DNA from: Rhododendron vialii
Taxonomy: Eukaryota; Streptophyta; Magnoliopsida; Ericales; Ericaceae
Reading direction: 5' to 3'
DNA length: 64,000 nucleotides
Assembly (NCBI RefSeq): GCF_030253575.1
Contig: NC_080557.1
Location: forward strand, 39,663,001-39,727,000
The first letter of the stretch is position 1. Each line of letters opens with the position of its first letter. A program made the position numbers and the translations under genes. The notes below the pieces were generated by a model that saw nothing but the letters and a program-made list of their open reading frames with translations, had not been told where the DNA came from and did not search any database. Of the stretch, positions 1-13,400 are shown one piece after another.

Positions 1-60
1 GGCTGACATAAAAATAATTTTTTTTTTTGGGCAAAATGGTAATAATTCCATGTAGACACT

Positions 61-183
61 AGCTCAAGGATCAGCCAGGTATTGAGTCGTCTGTTAAGAA
101 TGGTAAGAAGTCTTCAAGTCCCATTAAGAGAGTCAATATGTTGGGGCAGCAGCCCATGGAGTACGTCTACCAAAACAACTAGA
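61..183 (+). other. possible terminal coding exon of an unidentified plus-strand gene
   Basis: After a possible acceptor (tcaag near 75-79) one plus frame reads about 35 codons of hydrophilic, Lys/Ser-rich sequence containing VNMLGQQPMEYVYQNN and ends at a TAG at 181-183. The composition looks like a protein C-terminus, but I do not recognise the family. It lies opposite the last visible intron of the alpha-adaptin gene. It could be the end of a convergent or nested gene whose body lies left of the window, or chance. About 650 bases of apparently non-coding DNA separate it from the alpha-adaptin exon at 913. Confidence 0.2.
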
Positions 184-912
184 CAAAGTAAAAAATCGGT
201 CAAATTCTTATTCACGGTGTTATGGATGTGTTACAAAAACAAACCGAGGCTATATGTCCGCATTCCATTCTCAATATTATAATCACTATTCCAAACATAT
301 GACAATGTTGACAAGTAACAATTTCCATCTGGCAACACTAAAGTCCAGGTCTAGCTCAAACCATTGCCATCTTTGCAGGGTCATATTATTTAAGCTTGCC
401 TAGAATATTGTCAATTTTTTTTTTAAATTTTGATAGGAAGAATATTTTGAGTTTGAACACGCCCCAAACCAGCTTCCCTGAAAATTGATAAATTTTCTTA
501 AATTTTTGGGTGGAGATTGGATAGAAGGTTACCAGACATTAGTGATCCGAAACCAATTGGAGTTCTGACCAACAAGTTCCAAAGAAAATCATTTCCTGGT
601 AGCACCATTAAAAACTGCCGCCATCTAAGTCTCTATCACTGATTCACTCATTCAGTTGCAGACCTGCCCTTTTTGATGGAACCACTTTCTTTCATGTTTT
701 ACTATTCTATTTCTGAACTGTTAAAATAGTATGCATGAAAGATATTACTTATATAGTAACTTTACTGAAACAAATTTGAGTTGATCACCGTACTATTACT
801 CTGTTAGTCATAAGAGTATCAATTACCCCAGTCTAGCAATGGAGTCCAGGATGATAATGATTCTCCAGAAATCAGAACAAAATCAACAAAAGTGCAATAA
901 AGCAACAGAAAC

Positions 913-3900
913 CTGGATGGTGTTTGCGTCTTCTCCAACAGTTGCAAGTGCTAATGCCTCGTCAACATATGAAGAACCGTCTACTCCAGAGACCGAATTA
1001 TCCTCAGATTGCATAGCAGCAGGAGGTCCTTCAATAGCCAGTGGACCTAAAAGATCACCAAGGAGATCAACTGAAGGCTCTGAAGGTTGAGGATCCACGA
1101 CACTCAGAGTCCCATTTTCCGGAGTCACCACTTGATCAGTCGTGTTGTGATCCTGTCCCTATACTCGATCCACAATCAGTTTCTTTGTGCAGTTAAAATA
1201 GTAGTCTAAATATTCGATTATGTGTTCATAAAAGCAGTGGAAAGATATCTTACCACACTACTTATGCTGGGTATCTTTACCATAGCAAGCTGGCTCACTG
1301 GTGGAGTCCCATTGGCAGGGTGATGGTCAGTCACTACCAAAGCATTAGAAGACTGTTGCATTGCCCGTATCTTAAGAGCACTTTGCTCCGCCGTATCAGC
1401 TTCAGTATTTTCAGCTTTTTTCAACAAGGCAGACTAAACACCAAAGTGAATGCATGATTAGTGTCATGAAGACATGAACTGTGTACATTTATGCATTTAT
1501 AAGTGCATTGTCTGCCCACGAACATAACATTTTTATACAGAACTACTCTATCATGGGGCCTTTCATCAACTATTTTGATGAATAATCCTACAAAACTAGA
1601 AGATAATGAGCTAGATCTGACTGTGCACAATTGATCTAGAATGTACCTGGCGCTCAGGGAATTTAGGCATCTCAGCCATTATATCCACCAACGCTGCACC
1701 TTTTCTGCTCAGTGTGATATATTCAACAGCTCTTTGCTGTATCTCAGCATCAATACAACTCTCATACCTAAAAAAATATATATATCAGGGTAAGTAAAAG
1801 TATTGCAAGTAATTTGTCAAAAAGCATAAGCTACAAGCTCCAAACAAATAGAAGGGAAAAGTTATAAGGAATAGGTTCTTCTCACTTGCGAAAAATTGCC
1901 CAAATTTGATTCTGTAAATCTGGCTCTGGGGGTTGAGTGTGCATTAGAATCTTAGCATAAGTTGAAAGAAGAATGGGAATCGTAGAAGTCCTGATCGTGC
2001 ATAACATTGGTTAAGATAGTAAAATGATGGAGAGAATATTACCAAGAAAAGATAAGAAGAGCAGAAGTTCAAGCACCCTTACGAAACAGTAGGAAGCTTC
2101 TCATGTATGATGCTAAAGATTTCTTTTGGACTACACCCGGGCCGTCTGGCCAGAAGGTGGCTGTATTCTCCAAGGATATAAGCACTGACCTGTTCCAAGG
2201 AAAAAAAAAAGAATGAATGCAGGATCCAATCAATTGTAACGCATGATTGGATCCAAATGAAGCCTCTCAATTATTAACCTTGGCCTATCTAATCTGATTA
2301 TGAATAATAAACTTGGAAATTAAACTATCAAAGTTTGGGAATGAAAGCTAGTCAAGAGTAATGCACAGATGGCAAAAAAACCCGTACAAACAAACAGTGT
2401 ACTGTAAGGCAACCCCTTGCTTAATATATGAACCAGCTCCGACCTCTTTGTTTCAACATGTAATGTGAACAAAATGCATATCTTTCTCAAACAAATAGTG
2501 CAACCTACCCAGGTGGGTTGGCACAACGCCAAAGGGTCATACTTAAATTAGCTCAAATGATGAGTTAGCAGCACCAAAAAACAAAGTAAAACGTCCCTTT
2601 CCACGGTTGAAGAGAAAACAGATATTTACATACCTTGACCATTGTCTCATGTATAGCAGGCTTATCAAGATATTCTCTGGCTTTTACTGCTGCATAAGGC
2701 TAACAAACTCTATAGCGTAAGGCGAATAGTGACATAATTTCATCAAAAGACACAAGCGCACGACAAAGCACAGAAGTTTGAATCACCTGTAGGTCCTCGT
2801 TGTTTGTAACAAACTGCACTACACGAAACCATATGTCATCACTGACAAAATCTCCTGCTTTGTCAATCAACTGAAGAATCACATCCACATACCTGCGTAG
2901 TTATTAGAAATCTATGACATCACAAGAGACTCAGCAATAATAATTGTCGTCCACAATAATCTAATAACTTTCAAATAGTCATTTTTGCCACATCAGAACC
3001 AGATAAATACCTTGAAAGCCTGAGAAAAATTATAAACTCAATATCTTTTCGTGATATGACCAACAAAATATTTGTTCAATTGTTATCCAACTCTAGGTAT
3101 AGGCAAAACGCTATAGGCCAATGGTTTTGTAGTTCAAAAGTTCATGTTTCCTGAACAACCAAAATGAAGATTAGAAAGTCCAGTCATGTAACCTGCAAAA
3201 GGAAAAAAATTCCAGTCATGCAAACTTGCCAGGCCCCACCCCAACCCAACCACATGGACATGACAGGATTATCTCAACTCATGTTTCTCGATTCTATGTC
3301 ACCATGTACACACAGACCAAGGTTAAAAAGTTTCTGCCCGCATACAGAACATTTCCCTGACATCCTTCAAAAGCTGGCTGCTGAGTTGAGAATCTTTTAT
3401 GTAGGGTGGAAAGGGGGCCAGGTGTCAGTTACTGATATTGATTAAGCTATGGGGCTGAAATGGACAGCATGGTGGGTAGGTTCCACCAAAAGCCATAACA
3501 GGACCTATGAACCGTCACAAAAGTACAGAAGTTTGGTTGATTTCAACATGATTGCTGTGATTTTGATATTTTGTTGGATTGATGATTAGCAAAACTATTT
3601 CTAGTAGCGATAATAAGGCTTTATAGGACACTTGCAGCATTGTTCCTGTGCTATTAATAGGGGAACATTAGCTCATTTATAATACAGGTGTTATACAATG
3701 TGTATGGTGAACATGCTCCATGCAACAGTATCTGATATGCAGCTTCATCAAACAACGTATACATACTCTCTCTCTGAGATAGAAAAAATAATAATTACCA
3801 TGATAGGTCAGGGGCGAACTTCTCTGCTAGAATTGCAGCTTTAAGTGACAATTCTTCACGCATGGCGAAGTCTGCTGAGCTGAGATACTGAAAACAGATA

Positions 3901-4412
3901 ACTATCAGAGCCATGCTGCTATCGCTTTTTTTAACTCCACCATTTTGTTTTACAGAAATCACAGGAAGTAGATGTTTGGTGCACAGTGATACGTACCTGC
4001 AATAGTTCTTCAACTATGTCCTTTGCATTTGAAACATCACACATGCCATACAGCAGATCAAGAGCACGTCTCCGGATACTACAGGGTTGTATTAGTGTCA
4101 ACAAGAGATAATATCCCTTAAAGTGTAAACTCCACCAAAAGAGGTGTAAAAAGTACTATAGCAGCATTTATGAAATTCCAAAATGACTTCATTTCTCATC
4201 TCCATTCTATTGGGGTACGCATCAAAGGAACTGATACCCCAGATAAAAGCAATGTTCTAAAAATCGCTAGGCACTAGTTGGGCAGATGAGGGGCGCATTC
4301 AATGCCTAGAGAGTAATTGTTTTTTCCATTTACTAAAAAAATGTTTCCACTCCTCCCCCAAAGTTTGAGTAAGAAATGAATTAAGATTAAAGTAACAACT
4401 AAAAAGTAAAAC

Positions 4413-4475
<63 letters not shown>

Positions 4476-7400
4476 GGTTATGTCCCATGTATAGATATTG
4501 TTAGCGATTTAGGGCTTAGATATGTATTAGTAAAGTTACACTTAACATCATATTTTTTACTATTACACCATTAACCTCAAAATACTTTTAAAAGTCACGA
4601 AATATACCCTACCGATTAACCAGCAACTAATTGCCAACTCTTGTAACAATGCATAATTACCACCTAGACCCTAAAATATAGGCGCTGGGGGTCCACTTAG
4701 GCGGCACTCACACCAGTAACACTTATGCCTACCACACCAGTAAGACCCGAGTCATTGTGACTATCCCTGAGGATAGTACGTTTGGTATAAGACCGTTGGA
4801 TCCATTCCATAACAGCCTAAGCTCTTAGGATAGTTGGTGGCATTACAAGGATCGACAATGTACTGCTACGCTGAATAAAAGAACTAGCTGAACATCCTTA
4901 ACAATGAGTAATGTGGAAAGAAGCCTACTTGATGCATTACTTTTTGCTCAAGTGAGCATTTCAGACTATCAGAACAATACAGTGCAAGCAAGAATGCCAG
5001 GAAAAGAGGTGCCGGCAAAAATAATTAGGTCAGCACCTATACTATAGGTCAAGCTGATTTTTACCCATCTGGTTTCTATTTCAATGACGATTATTTCCTT
5101 GAGGGGAAACTCATGTACACCCCACCGCACACGTGGACTGGGCAAACTTAGACCCATGAGAACCATGGTTATCCGTTACACATCCAATATAAGCAATGTA
5201 TTGGTCAACAAGTCTGTCAAGATTACAAAGCATCCAGGTATAATTCTACCCGTTGCTTAACATGTAACCAATCGTTGTACCCAGTGGCGAAGCAAAAAGT
5301 ACTTTTGCAATTCTACAAACAAGTTACACTAACCTGATGTCTGGATCCTTCAATGAAGTGATGATCTGCGCTTGATGCCTTTTGATAATGTCCTGAACGT
5401 CTGAAACCATCAACATCCGCGTCATATTCTCCTGTGTCAGAGCAATTCATACATCATGCAACCAGACATAAAACAACCGGATCAAGACTTCAAATTCATA
5501 CAGTTGCAAGCTCCGACTTCGCATGCTTTGGACATAAGTTGCATCAATGAGACAGGAAAGTGCAACAGATGACAAACAGAGCATTGGTGTTCTGGCAACA
5601 TACCAAACCAAGGTATCGAATATTTGGCTCACGAACAGCAATAAACTTCCCAAGCAAGGCAACACACTGAGACATCATTTCTTTTTCAGCATCTAGATGC
5701 ATGACCTGTGACATGGTGATAAGAACACACAACCAGAAAGAACCCCTCAAAAGCCATACCAAGGTGAAATCAAGGCAAACACAATACATTGCACAAGAAA
5801 ACACATCATAGCTCCACATTCCTTGCAAGTTCAAAAGCACCTACTTGATTTGGTTGGGTGGTGGTTCTATGTCACATGAGCACATGGGCATCGGAGTTGA
5901 ATCAATAGCTAACAACATCAGTACAAAGCATGAGAGATTTAGTTTATTTCTAGGTTGGTTGCCTGTCCCTCTACTTAAGTTCAACTACATTGATAAGAAG
6001 AGGGTTCATTGGAATAACATTTTGGAGAGTTGCACAACTTCCAAAGCCTTCTTTCCCACCTTCTCTAAGATTTATTATTATTATTTTTGTTTCTTATTCC
6101 CTTATCCATTATTGCTGATGGCATATGGTAAATGTTCTTGCACGATCTTATGCATCTTTTTATGTCATTCTAATTGTGATAAATCCATAAAGCCCATTAC
6201 CTTTCCGCTTTATTTGCATTTTTTCATAACTCTTTGTTTATTGTCCACCCAGACCATGAGCTATTCACTTTATTACATTTTGTGCCATTACATAGGTTAA
6301 CCCTGGCTTATTTACCTCATGTTTGTCCCTTGTAGTTGAGCGGCTTGAGCCTAAACATAACCGCTTTGTTTGGTTCCCATCTTTGAGAAACCCATTTTTC
6401 TCTCAGCACGTTTCTCAATAATTTTCTCTATCTATCTCTCTCCACTCATTACCACTCATTACAAAAAAAATATTTTTCAGAGATGGGAACCGAACAAAGG
6501 TAACATTGCCCTGACTGTTGTGTTTTACAGTTTATCCAGCTGGTGATATGTGCTCAACTGCCGGTAAACTTTTGAAATATTTAAAAGCAATATCTTGAGG
6601 GAAGGAAAACCAAGGGAGGTCTGGGTTCGACGCCGATCCGCGGGCTATCAATTCCTATTTCAGGCCAGTCCATAAAGAGCTTTGCTCCAGCTTTGATTGT
6701 CCCCTCCCCTACACTGGCGTACTAATGGATGGTGGATTGGTCACCCAATTTAGTCGGCCCATTGTGCCTGATACCGAGTTATAAAAAAAAAAATCTGCTT
6801 GTACATGTTTGAAACATTTTAAAGCAGCATCCTTTTCTTTATTGGCTATTGTTCCTAGCCATGATAGGCCAACAACTGGGCTGATAGAACCCGTAAGAGA
6901 TAGCACTCTTGAAAAAAAATGCATGTTTATTTAATCTTTCATGCATAGAAATTGTTGTGCCGTTTTGAGGACATAGAATCAAAGGCGTGTATTGGCTTTG
7001 CCACTTAGGGACTAACCAAAAAAAAGCGCTAAAAATGTTTCATATCACTACAGGGATGGAATCCCCTATGTGCCTTGGTTTTGATGCTTTTAGGGGGTAC
7101 TTGGGTTGTACTTCTTGCCCATAATGACATAGGGGCCCGACTCAACTGCTAAAAAATACACAGGTATGCACCCTATTTATTTCTTGCCTGTAAGAATGGG
7201 GGCCCGGTTACACCCCTAGAGAAATAGAGGTTTGAACCTTTTGTGCATGGAACTTGTTGCCCTTACAGGGAGGGTAATACTGAAAGTGCCTTGGATTTTC
7301 TAATAGAAATTGTTTCAAACCCTAGCTAAACAATCAGTTGCATGACTTACGACATTCATGATGATAACACTACTTCTAGCTTTCAAATGTGCAACTCTGG

Positions 7401-10400
7401 CATCACTCTGGATTCATGCAGGATCACCCTCATTCCGTCGGTGCGTATTAGGAGTTGCTCATTCACCGTAAGTTTAGTTTTCATATTTTAAAGACTAATG
7501 CAAATGCGGGAACGAGTACACGTGAACAGAAATAACATAAGGAATTTCTGGAGTCCATCACTGCTGAAAATAATACATGAAGAACCTTAAAAGGACAAGC
7601 AAGGTAATTGAAAATTTACACGATGAATTGCACATATAGTTTCTCTTAGCCATATGTAAGTCCTACAGTATCTCTTACTCACTGATCGGCTTAAAGAAGG
7701 GATGCAAACTTACGAGAGCAAGGGCTTCAAAGAGAACAGCATGTGATGCATTGTTTTTGTTCACATTTTTCACGACGTCTGTTCCCATTAATATCCGTTG
7801 CAAAACCTATAATGGCCAAATGAGATTTCTTACAACTATCAAATCTGATGATAATTTGATGGTTGCTCTGGGAAAGAGTAGTAACCTCAAACAATGATCT
7901 TCTAGTGTTTGGATCTTCAATAGTTGGAAAATACTGAAGAGCCCTCATTGTCTTAACCTGCACCAACCGTAAGGATCAAATGTAAATTTGTCAACGATAT
8001 ATCATGCACTGAGAGTCGGTTACTTTCATAAAGCTATCGCTTAAGAACACTTTGATTTCTGTCATAGGTGCACCTTAAATGATTTATCTATACTTATGGG
8101 TTCTTTTGTATACATTTTCACCTATGAGTGGGGTTGCATATGCAAGGAGGTGCTAAAGCTTTCCCAGATCGGCATAATTAGCACATTTGAAGATAGAAGC
8201 ATTTCTCGACTCATTGCCAATTGTTTTTTAGTAGGATGTCTAACACAATCCACACTTCAAATCTTGAATTCACAGTTGTCTAGAAAATCCAGTAACTAAT
8301 TCCACAAATCTGATAACTTTTGGAAATGAAACCAAACCTCACTCCTATTCATCATCAAACCCTAGAATTTTTCTTCTTCCTCTTACAACCTTAACCCTAT
8401 ATATGTCAGTTATCTGAACCCACGAGAGCCACCACAATTCCTATTCTAAGCAACAATACCCCAAGTTTCCTTCAGTTGTCCTGCATCAGTAGGGCTTTTC
8501 TATTGTTCCATATGTGATGCTTGCCATAGGCTAATCCCTAACTTTCCTCACATTCAGCAATATAGTCTTGAATCCATACAATGCAATTTAGAATCGTGAA
8601 TCTCCTTAATGAAGACAGTTGAATTCCAACCCTAACCCTGTCCTACAACCCTTGAGTGGATCATCCAAAATTTGGCTTCATGTTTGAATTCGGCTGGCTC
8701 ATCAGCCGGCTTTGACTGGCCAATGTGACTTGGATTAACTTCTGACCTCAAATAAAATACAAACAGTTTTGAAAGAAGGGGATACAAACCTGAAGCCATG
8801 GAGATGGGATACCATAGTAAGTATATTCTTGTGGAATGTCCTGGTTCCTAGCTAGCCTTTCCAAAACTTTCACACACTTTGGAAGACTGCTCCAATAAGC
8901 GTCATGGTTATTTGCGACAAAAGCAACAAGAAGGCTCATGGAAGATGTCAAAACACCGAGATCACGTTCATCTAATAGCTGTGCCATTCGATCTGACCTG
9001 AAAAATAAGGTGAAAAAGACTTGACAATATAATCTTACGCTACATAACCATAGGAGACTTCCTGGCCCAGAGAATCCAAAGCCATGCTTACCATCCATCT
9101 ACATTGATAACGTCAGGGTTTTTCCTGTACAGGCGAAGGAGACACAAAGCTGCCTTTTTTCTCACAAGCGGTCTACAACTACTAGAAAACTGAAGGAATA
9201 AGAAATTAAAGTCAATATCCTTCATATTCCAAGATTTACAACTTCATTCTGCAAATGTTTTCCACTTACAAGTAACTTTTGAACATCCGGTGCTAATGAT
9301 TCAGCAAATTCTCTCCCGCCAATGTTCCCAACCTGCAGAAATATTTATGAAAGTGAAAGTTTTGAAAGAATGCAAAGTATCCAAAGATTTGGAATACACA
9401 TATGATCTATTTAATTGGAGCCATAATATTCCGAGAACAGAGATTTTTGCTTAGGCAACCTGTTTAATATCTTTACCTAACCGTTGGAAAATTCTGAAAA
9501 GATTTTGAATCAAATGCGACCCCAAATGTATCCCAAACCAAAACAACTCAAAAACGATTTAAACAGATACGTCCAAGTCAGCCTATGACTGCTCATGATC
9601 GTATTATGCCTCATTCGCATGTGCAAATCCCAACACTTAGCTGTTATATATAGAGTTATACAATATAAAACACGCCACAAGTAAGAGGACGTTTTACTAC
9701 TTAAGTCATGTTGTATAAGAAAGCTCATATAGACTAATGACTGAAGTAATCGTTTCAAGTTCTTCGATTGGGTCTTCATTTTGCTTTTGACCAAAAGATA
9801 AGGCACTACCGAACAATTGGTCCTCTGTCCCGTCCATAAGGATCCAAGGTCGCCCAATCTGCAATATCAGTTGGACTTCACAACTGGAGATAGATACCAA
9901 GTACCGAGTCATAACTTGTAAGGTCTCAAAGTTAACATGTGAGCAGCACGGAAGCATATATTCCAGATGTACCAAAACGTATCTCAGAAAAAAGGAAGGA
10001 AAAGGTGTAGAACATCAAAAAGAAAAAGTCACCACTCAAAAGTTGGCTCTCGTAAGCTTTGCATGACAAGACAATATGTCTGCAGCTTCAGCTTATTTTG
10101 GAAGAAGCACTACAATTACCCTTAGCAGAACTAAAAAAAGCAACAAGAAGGAAAGAAAAGAATGTGTAGCACACATTCATCACAGTATTAGAGAAAAGAA
10201 CCATAAATGACAATGCTCCAAATCGCTTACAGAAATAATTAACAGACAAAAATCCTTCATAACACAAATAGAATATTTCTGCATGACTATAGGAACAAGT
10301 TGTATAGAGGCACCATATTGAAGTAAGTACAATAAAAACACAGTTCTATTAAAAAAGTAGCCTACCAAAGTCAATGCCAGGCACTGAAATGTTTCATTCC

Positions 10401-13400
10401 GACCAATGATATCGTTGCGGACAGCATTAATTGCTAACCTCAAAAAATCATGATTCTCATTGAGCAAGCATGATGTCACTATGTACCCAACCTGCAGCCA
10501 TCAGTAGTATGGTAGAAGTCAAATTTTCTGGTGGAGAGTAATATAGCCTTCCTTTTTCTTTTCTTTTTTGAACGGCAAGAGTAATAAAGCCTTGCTAAAG
10601 ACAGAGAGCAAGAAAACATTTCATAACACATGAACACCAGTAAAATAGAGCTTTAGCTTCAACTTGCATTACACAGAAATAATGATAACATTTTCAATCA
10701 ATGTCCAAATTTCCATTTATAACATCTATGTAGAAATTATTACCCAGTGTTCTCATAGAGCAGGCACACACAAAACACATTTCCTCAAGAGAGCTATCTC
10801 ATTGAGCAATCAAAACAGGAAAAATTAAACCGTCCACCCTGATGATCAGAATGAGAAAAGTATGTGGGTCTATAGTTAACCATAAGCTTCAGTGACGAGT
10901 TAGTTTCTTCCAAGTGCTGAAAACCAAAGCAACCATTTGGAAAAGTGGAGGTATATCTACGAGAGAGGGGACATCCATCATGCAACCAAGCTCATCAGCG
11001 CATATCTGGCCATTGCGTCCACCAACTGGCCTAATCATGGGCAAAGAGAAGATTATCCTTTGAACAAGCCTTATTGAGGCTGATAAAGTCCAGACACTCC
11101 ACTTGCCGTTATTTATTTCCACTACCACAGTAATGGAAAGCCAGTCTGGATCATGATCTTCCTCAATCGCCCTTGCCTCTAAGAGCTTGTCCACCTCTTC
11201 TATCACGGCATATGTATGTTGCATGACTGACCTTGCTTCCTTACCACCCGCTTGTGCGCAGCATTGATGTCAGGTTTAAGTGATTCAGAGTTTTGAAACT
11301 TCTTACGGGTTGTGTGGTTTAATAAAAAAATTAGTGTAATACACATCATTGTTTCTTCTCAGCACTAAGGTGTATGAACTTGTACAGCTCTTGGAGCCAT
11401 AACCAAATGTAAGTTGAAATTATCCCTTCTATCTAAAAATGTGAAAACCCCAAACAAATAAACCCAAGACTAATATGCGCAACCCCTTATTTCTATTCAC
11501 TTTTTTTTGATAAGTCATAAGATTTTATTGAAAAGACATCAAGGGGATGCCACCCATGTACAAAAGAAAGCGAGGAAAAAAAAAGAAAAGAAAAAGGTTC
11601 ATAAATAATAAAAGGCCCTACAAACCCAACTATACTCAAAAAATATCTAGCATGTCAAAGAATTGACTCAAAGTAGGGTAACACTCCTGACTCCCTTAAC
11701 TCCCAACTAAACAAAGTAGAAATCAACAGACTTTTAATGTTGAAGAATGGCCTATTATCCCAGTCAAAACATCTACGATTCCTCTCTCTCCAAATTAAAC
11801 ACATCAAGCACAGCGGAATCATAATACAAAGCTTCCGTCTTCTTCTACCCATTCTAGCCCCATGGCCCCATACCATTCTTGAATAAGCTCCATCACCGTC
11901 GCAAGAAAAACCCACGACATACTCCATGAAACAAGAACCACATTCCAAATACCCCTAATTGCTATTCACAGCCAATGCTTTTTATTGCTTACCTAATTAC
12001 CACATACAAACTCAAATACCCATATACTTATCAAGCATTGGACAAAAAACTAGATATAACTAGCGTCGGCGTTGATAAAAGCCCTTTCACCGCTCCTACT
12101 TAGAGGACAGTGTCCTCAACACTCGTCCTACACCACCTAATTACTAATTAGTTTATGGACTCAAGATATAAGTCAAAGCATGGTCCACAAAAACATCCAA
12201 GATGCTGTTATTCATAGGTCAAAGCATTCTAAACAATAAGAAAACTGGTCTGAGATTTTTAGCATCTCTGCCAACAAACCAAGTTGTCTTAGAATAGTGG
12301 AATGTTTTGTCTTTCAAATTAATCAAAATATAAACAGAACCAGAAAAAAATAGTAAAAAACTATTTTCGTCAGATAAATACCACATAATCACCAATCCAT
12401 AACTCTTTTTTGGTGTTGAGTTACCTTTTTTTTTTTTGGTACAACGGAAATGGTAGAGTTACAGTTTTCACAAGACCTGTCCCGTTACTGTTCTGCAAAA
12501 AGTGTTTGCTTTGTGTAGCAGCATAGCCTTAGTTCCATTTGTGAGGCGAAATCCCACGTCGTCCAGGTACCAAAGTAATATGAAGTATTTTAGAGCGAGG
12601 GTACCCTCACTTCAATAGCTAGCTTTTGGGGTTGAGTTCCACACAAGACCGTGTAACATGGTATCAAAGCTCAGGTTAGGAGAGGTCTTAGGTTCAAGTC
12701 TCTCAGGCTAGGAGAGGTCATGGGTTCAAGTCTCTCTGTTTGCATTTGTTCCTTATTTGCATTCTGCTTCTCCTCTACGTATTCTGTTCCGCTCTACCTA
12801 TGAAAATTTGCATTTCCAAATATAAGACGGGATTGTGTGTGAGGGAGGATGTTGAATAGTATGATACACATTGTTGGACCCATTTCCTAATAGCTTAAAC
12901 TTTTGGGAGTTGGGACAACTGGTAACTTAACATGGTACCAGAGATGGGTACGGGCGTAGGGTGCATGTCTCTGGTCTGCATGCGGCAGGTGGTGCCGAGT
13001 GAGCACGCTATGGGTGAGGAAGGGTGTGAAGAAATTCCACATCGTCTAGGTACCAAAGTAATATGAAGTATGTAAGCGTGATGGGACCCTCGCTTCAATA
13101 GCTAGTTTTTGGGGTTGAGTTCAACCGAAGAATGTGCAACACTATTCTGGTGTCTCCTCACATCCAATTGCAACTTTCCTCAACAGTCTTCTCCCAACCA
13201 AATGGGGTTGTTTACGAGTGTGCTACTTCGCTATTGTGCTCGATCAAGGGCCATAATCTCATGCAAAGAGTAATTTCCCTTCTGGATCGGCATATTACGA
13301 GGCATTACATCTGTTGTATAATACCAAATAATGGGAGGCATATTGCAAATGACTAATAAATAAAGTTTTCACAGTACACATCACCTGTTTCTCTGGATAC

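Larger units (their letters stand above)
5845..7700. other. alpha-adaptin intron 8, repeat-bearing non-coding DNA
   Basis: A 2-kb intron (5605-side exon end at 5706 to 7713). It contains a 151-codon open frame at 5845-6300 with no recognisable domain, a Tourist-type MITE at 6361-6500 and a SINE-like unit ending near 6792. The remainder is AT-rich with no coding signal I can support. Confidence 0.6.

Noticed and set aside
5845..6300. A 151-codon frame in alpha-adaptin intron 8
   Set aside because: No domain, low-complexity aromatic-rich composition, and antisense to the intron of a well-supported gene.
9510..9975. Two overlapping minus frames in alpha-adaptin intron 3
   Set aside because: They lie between two confirmed exons with good splice sites, and neither shows a known domain.
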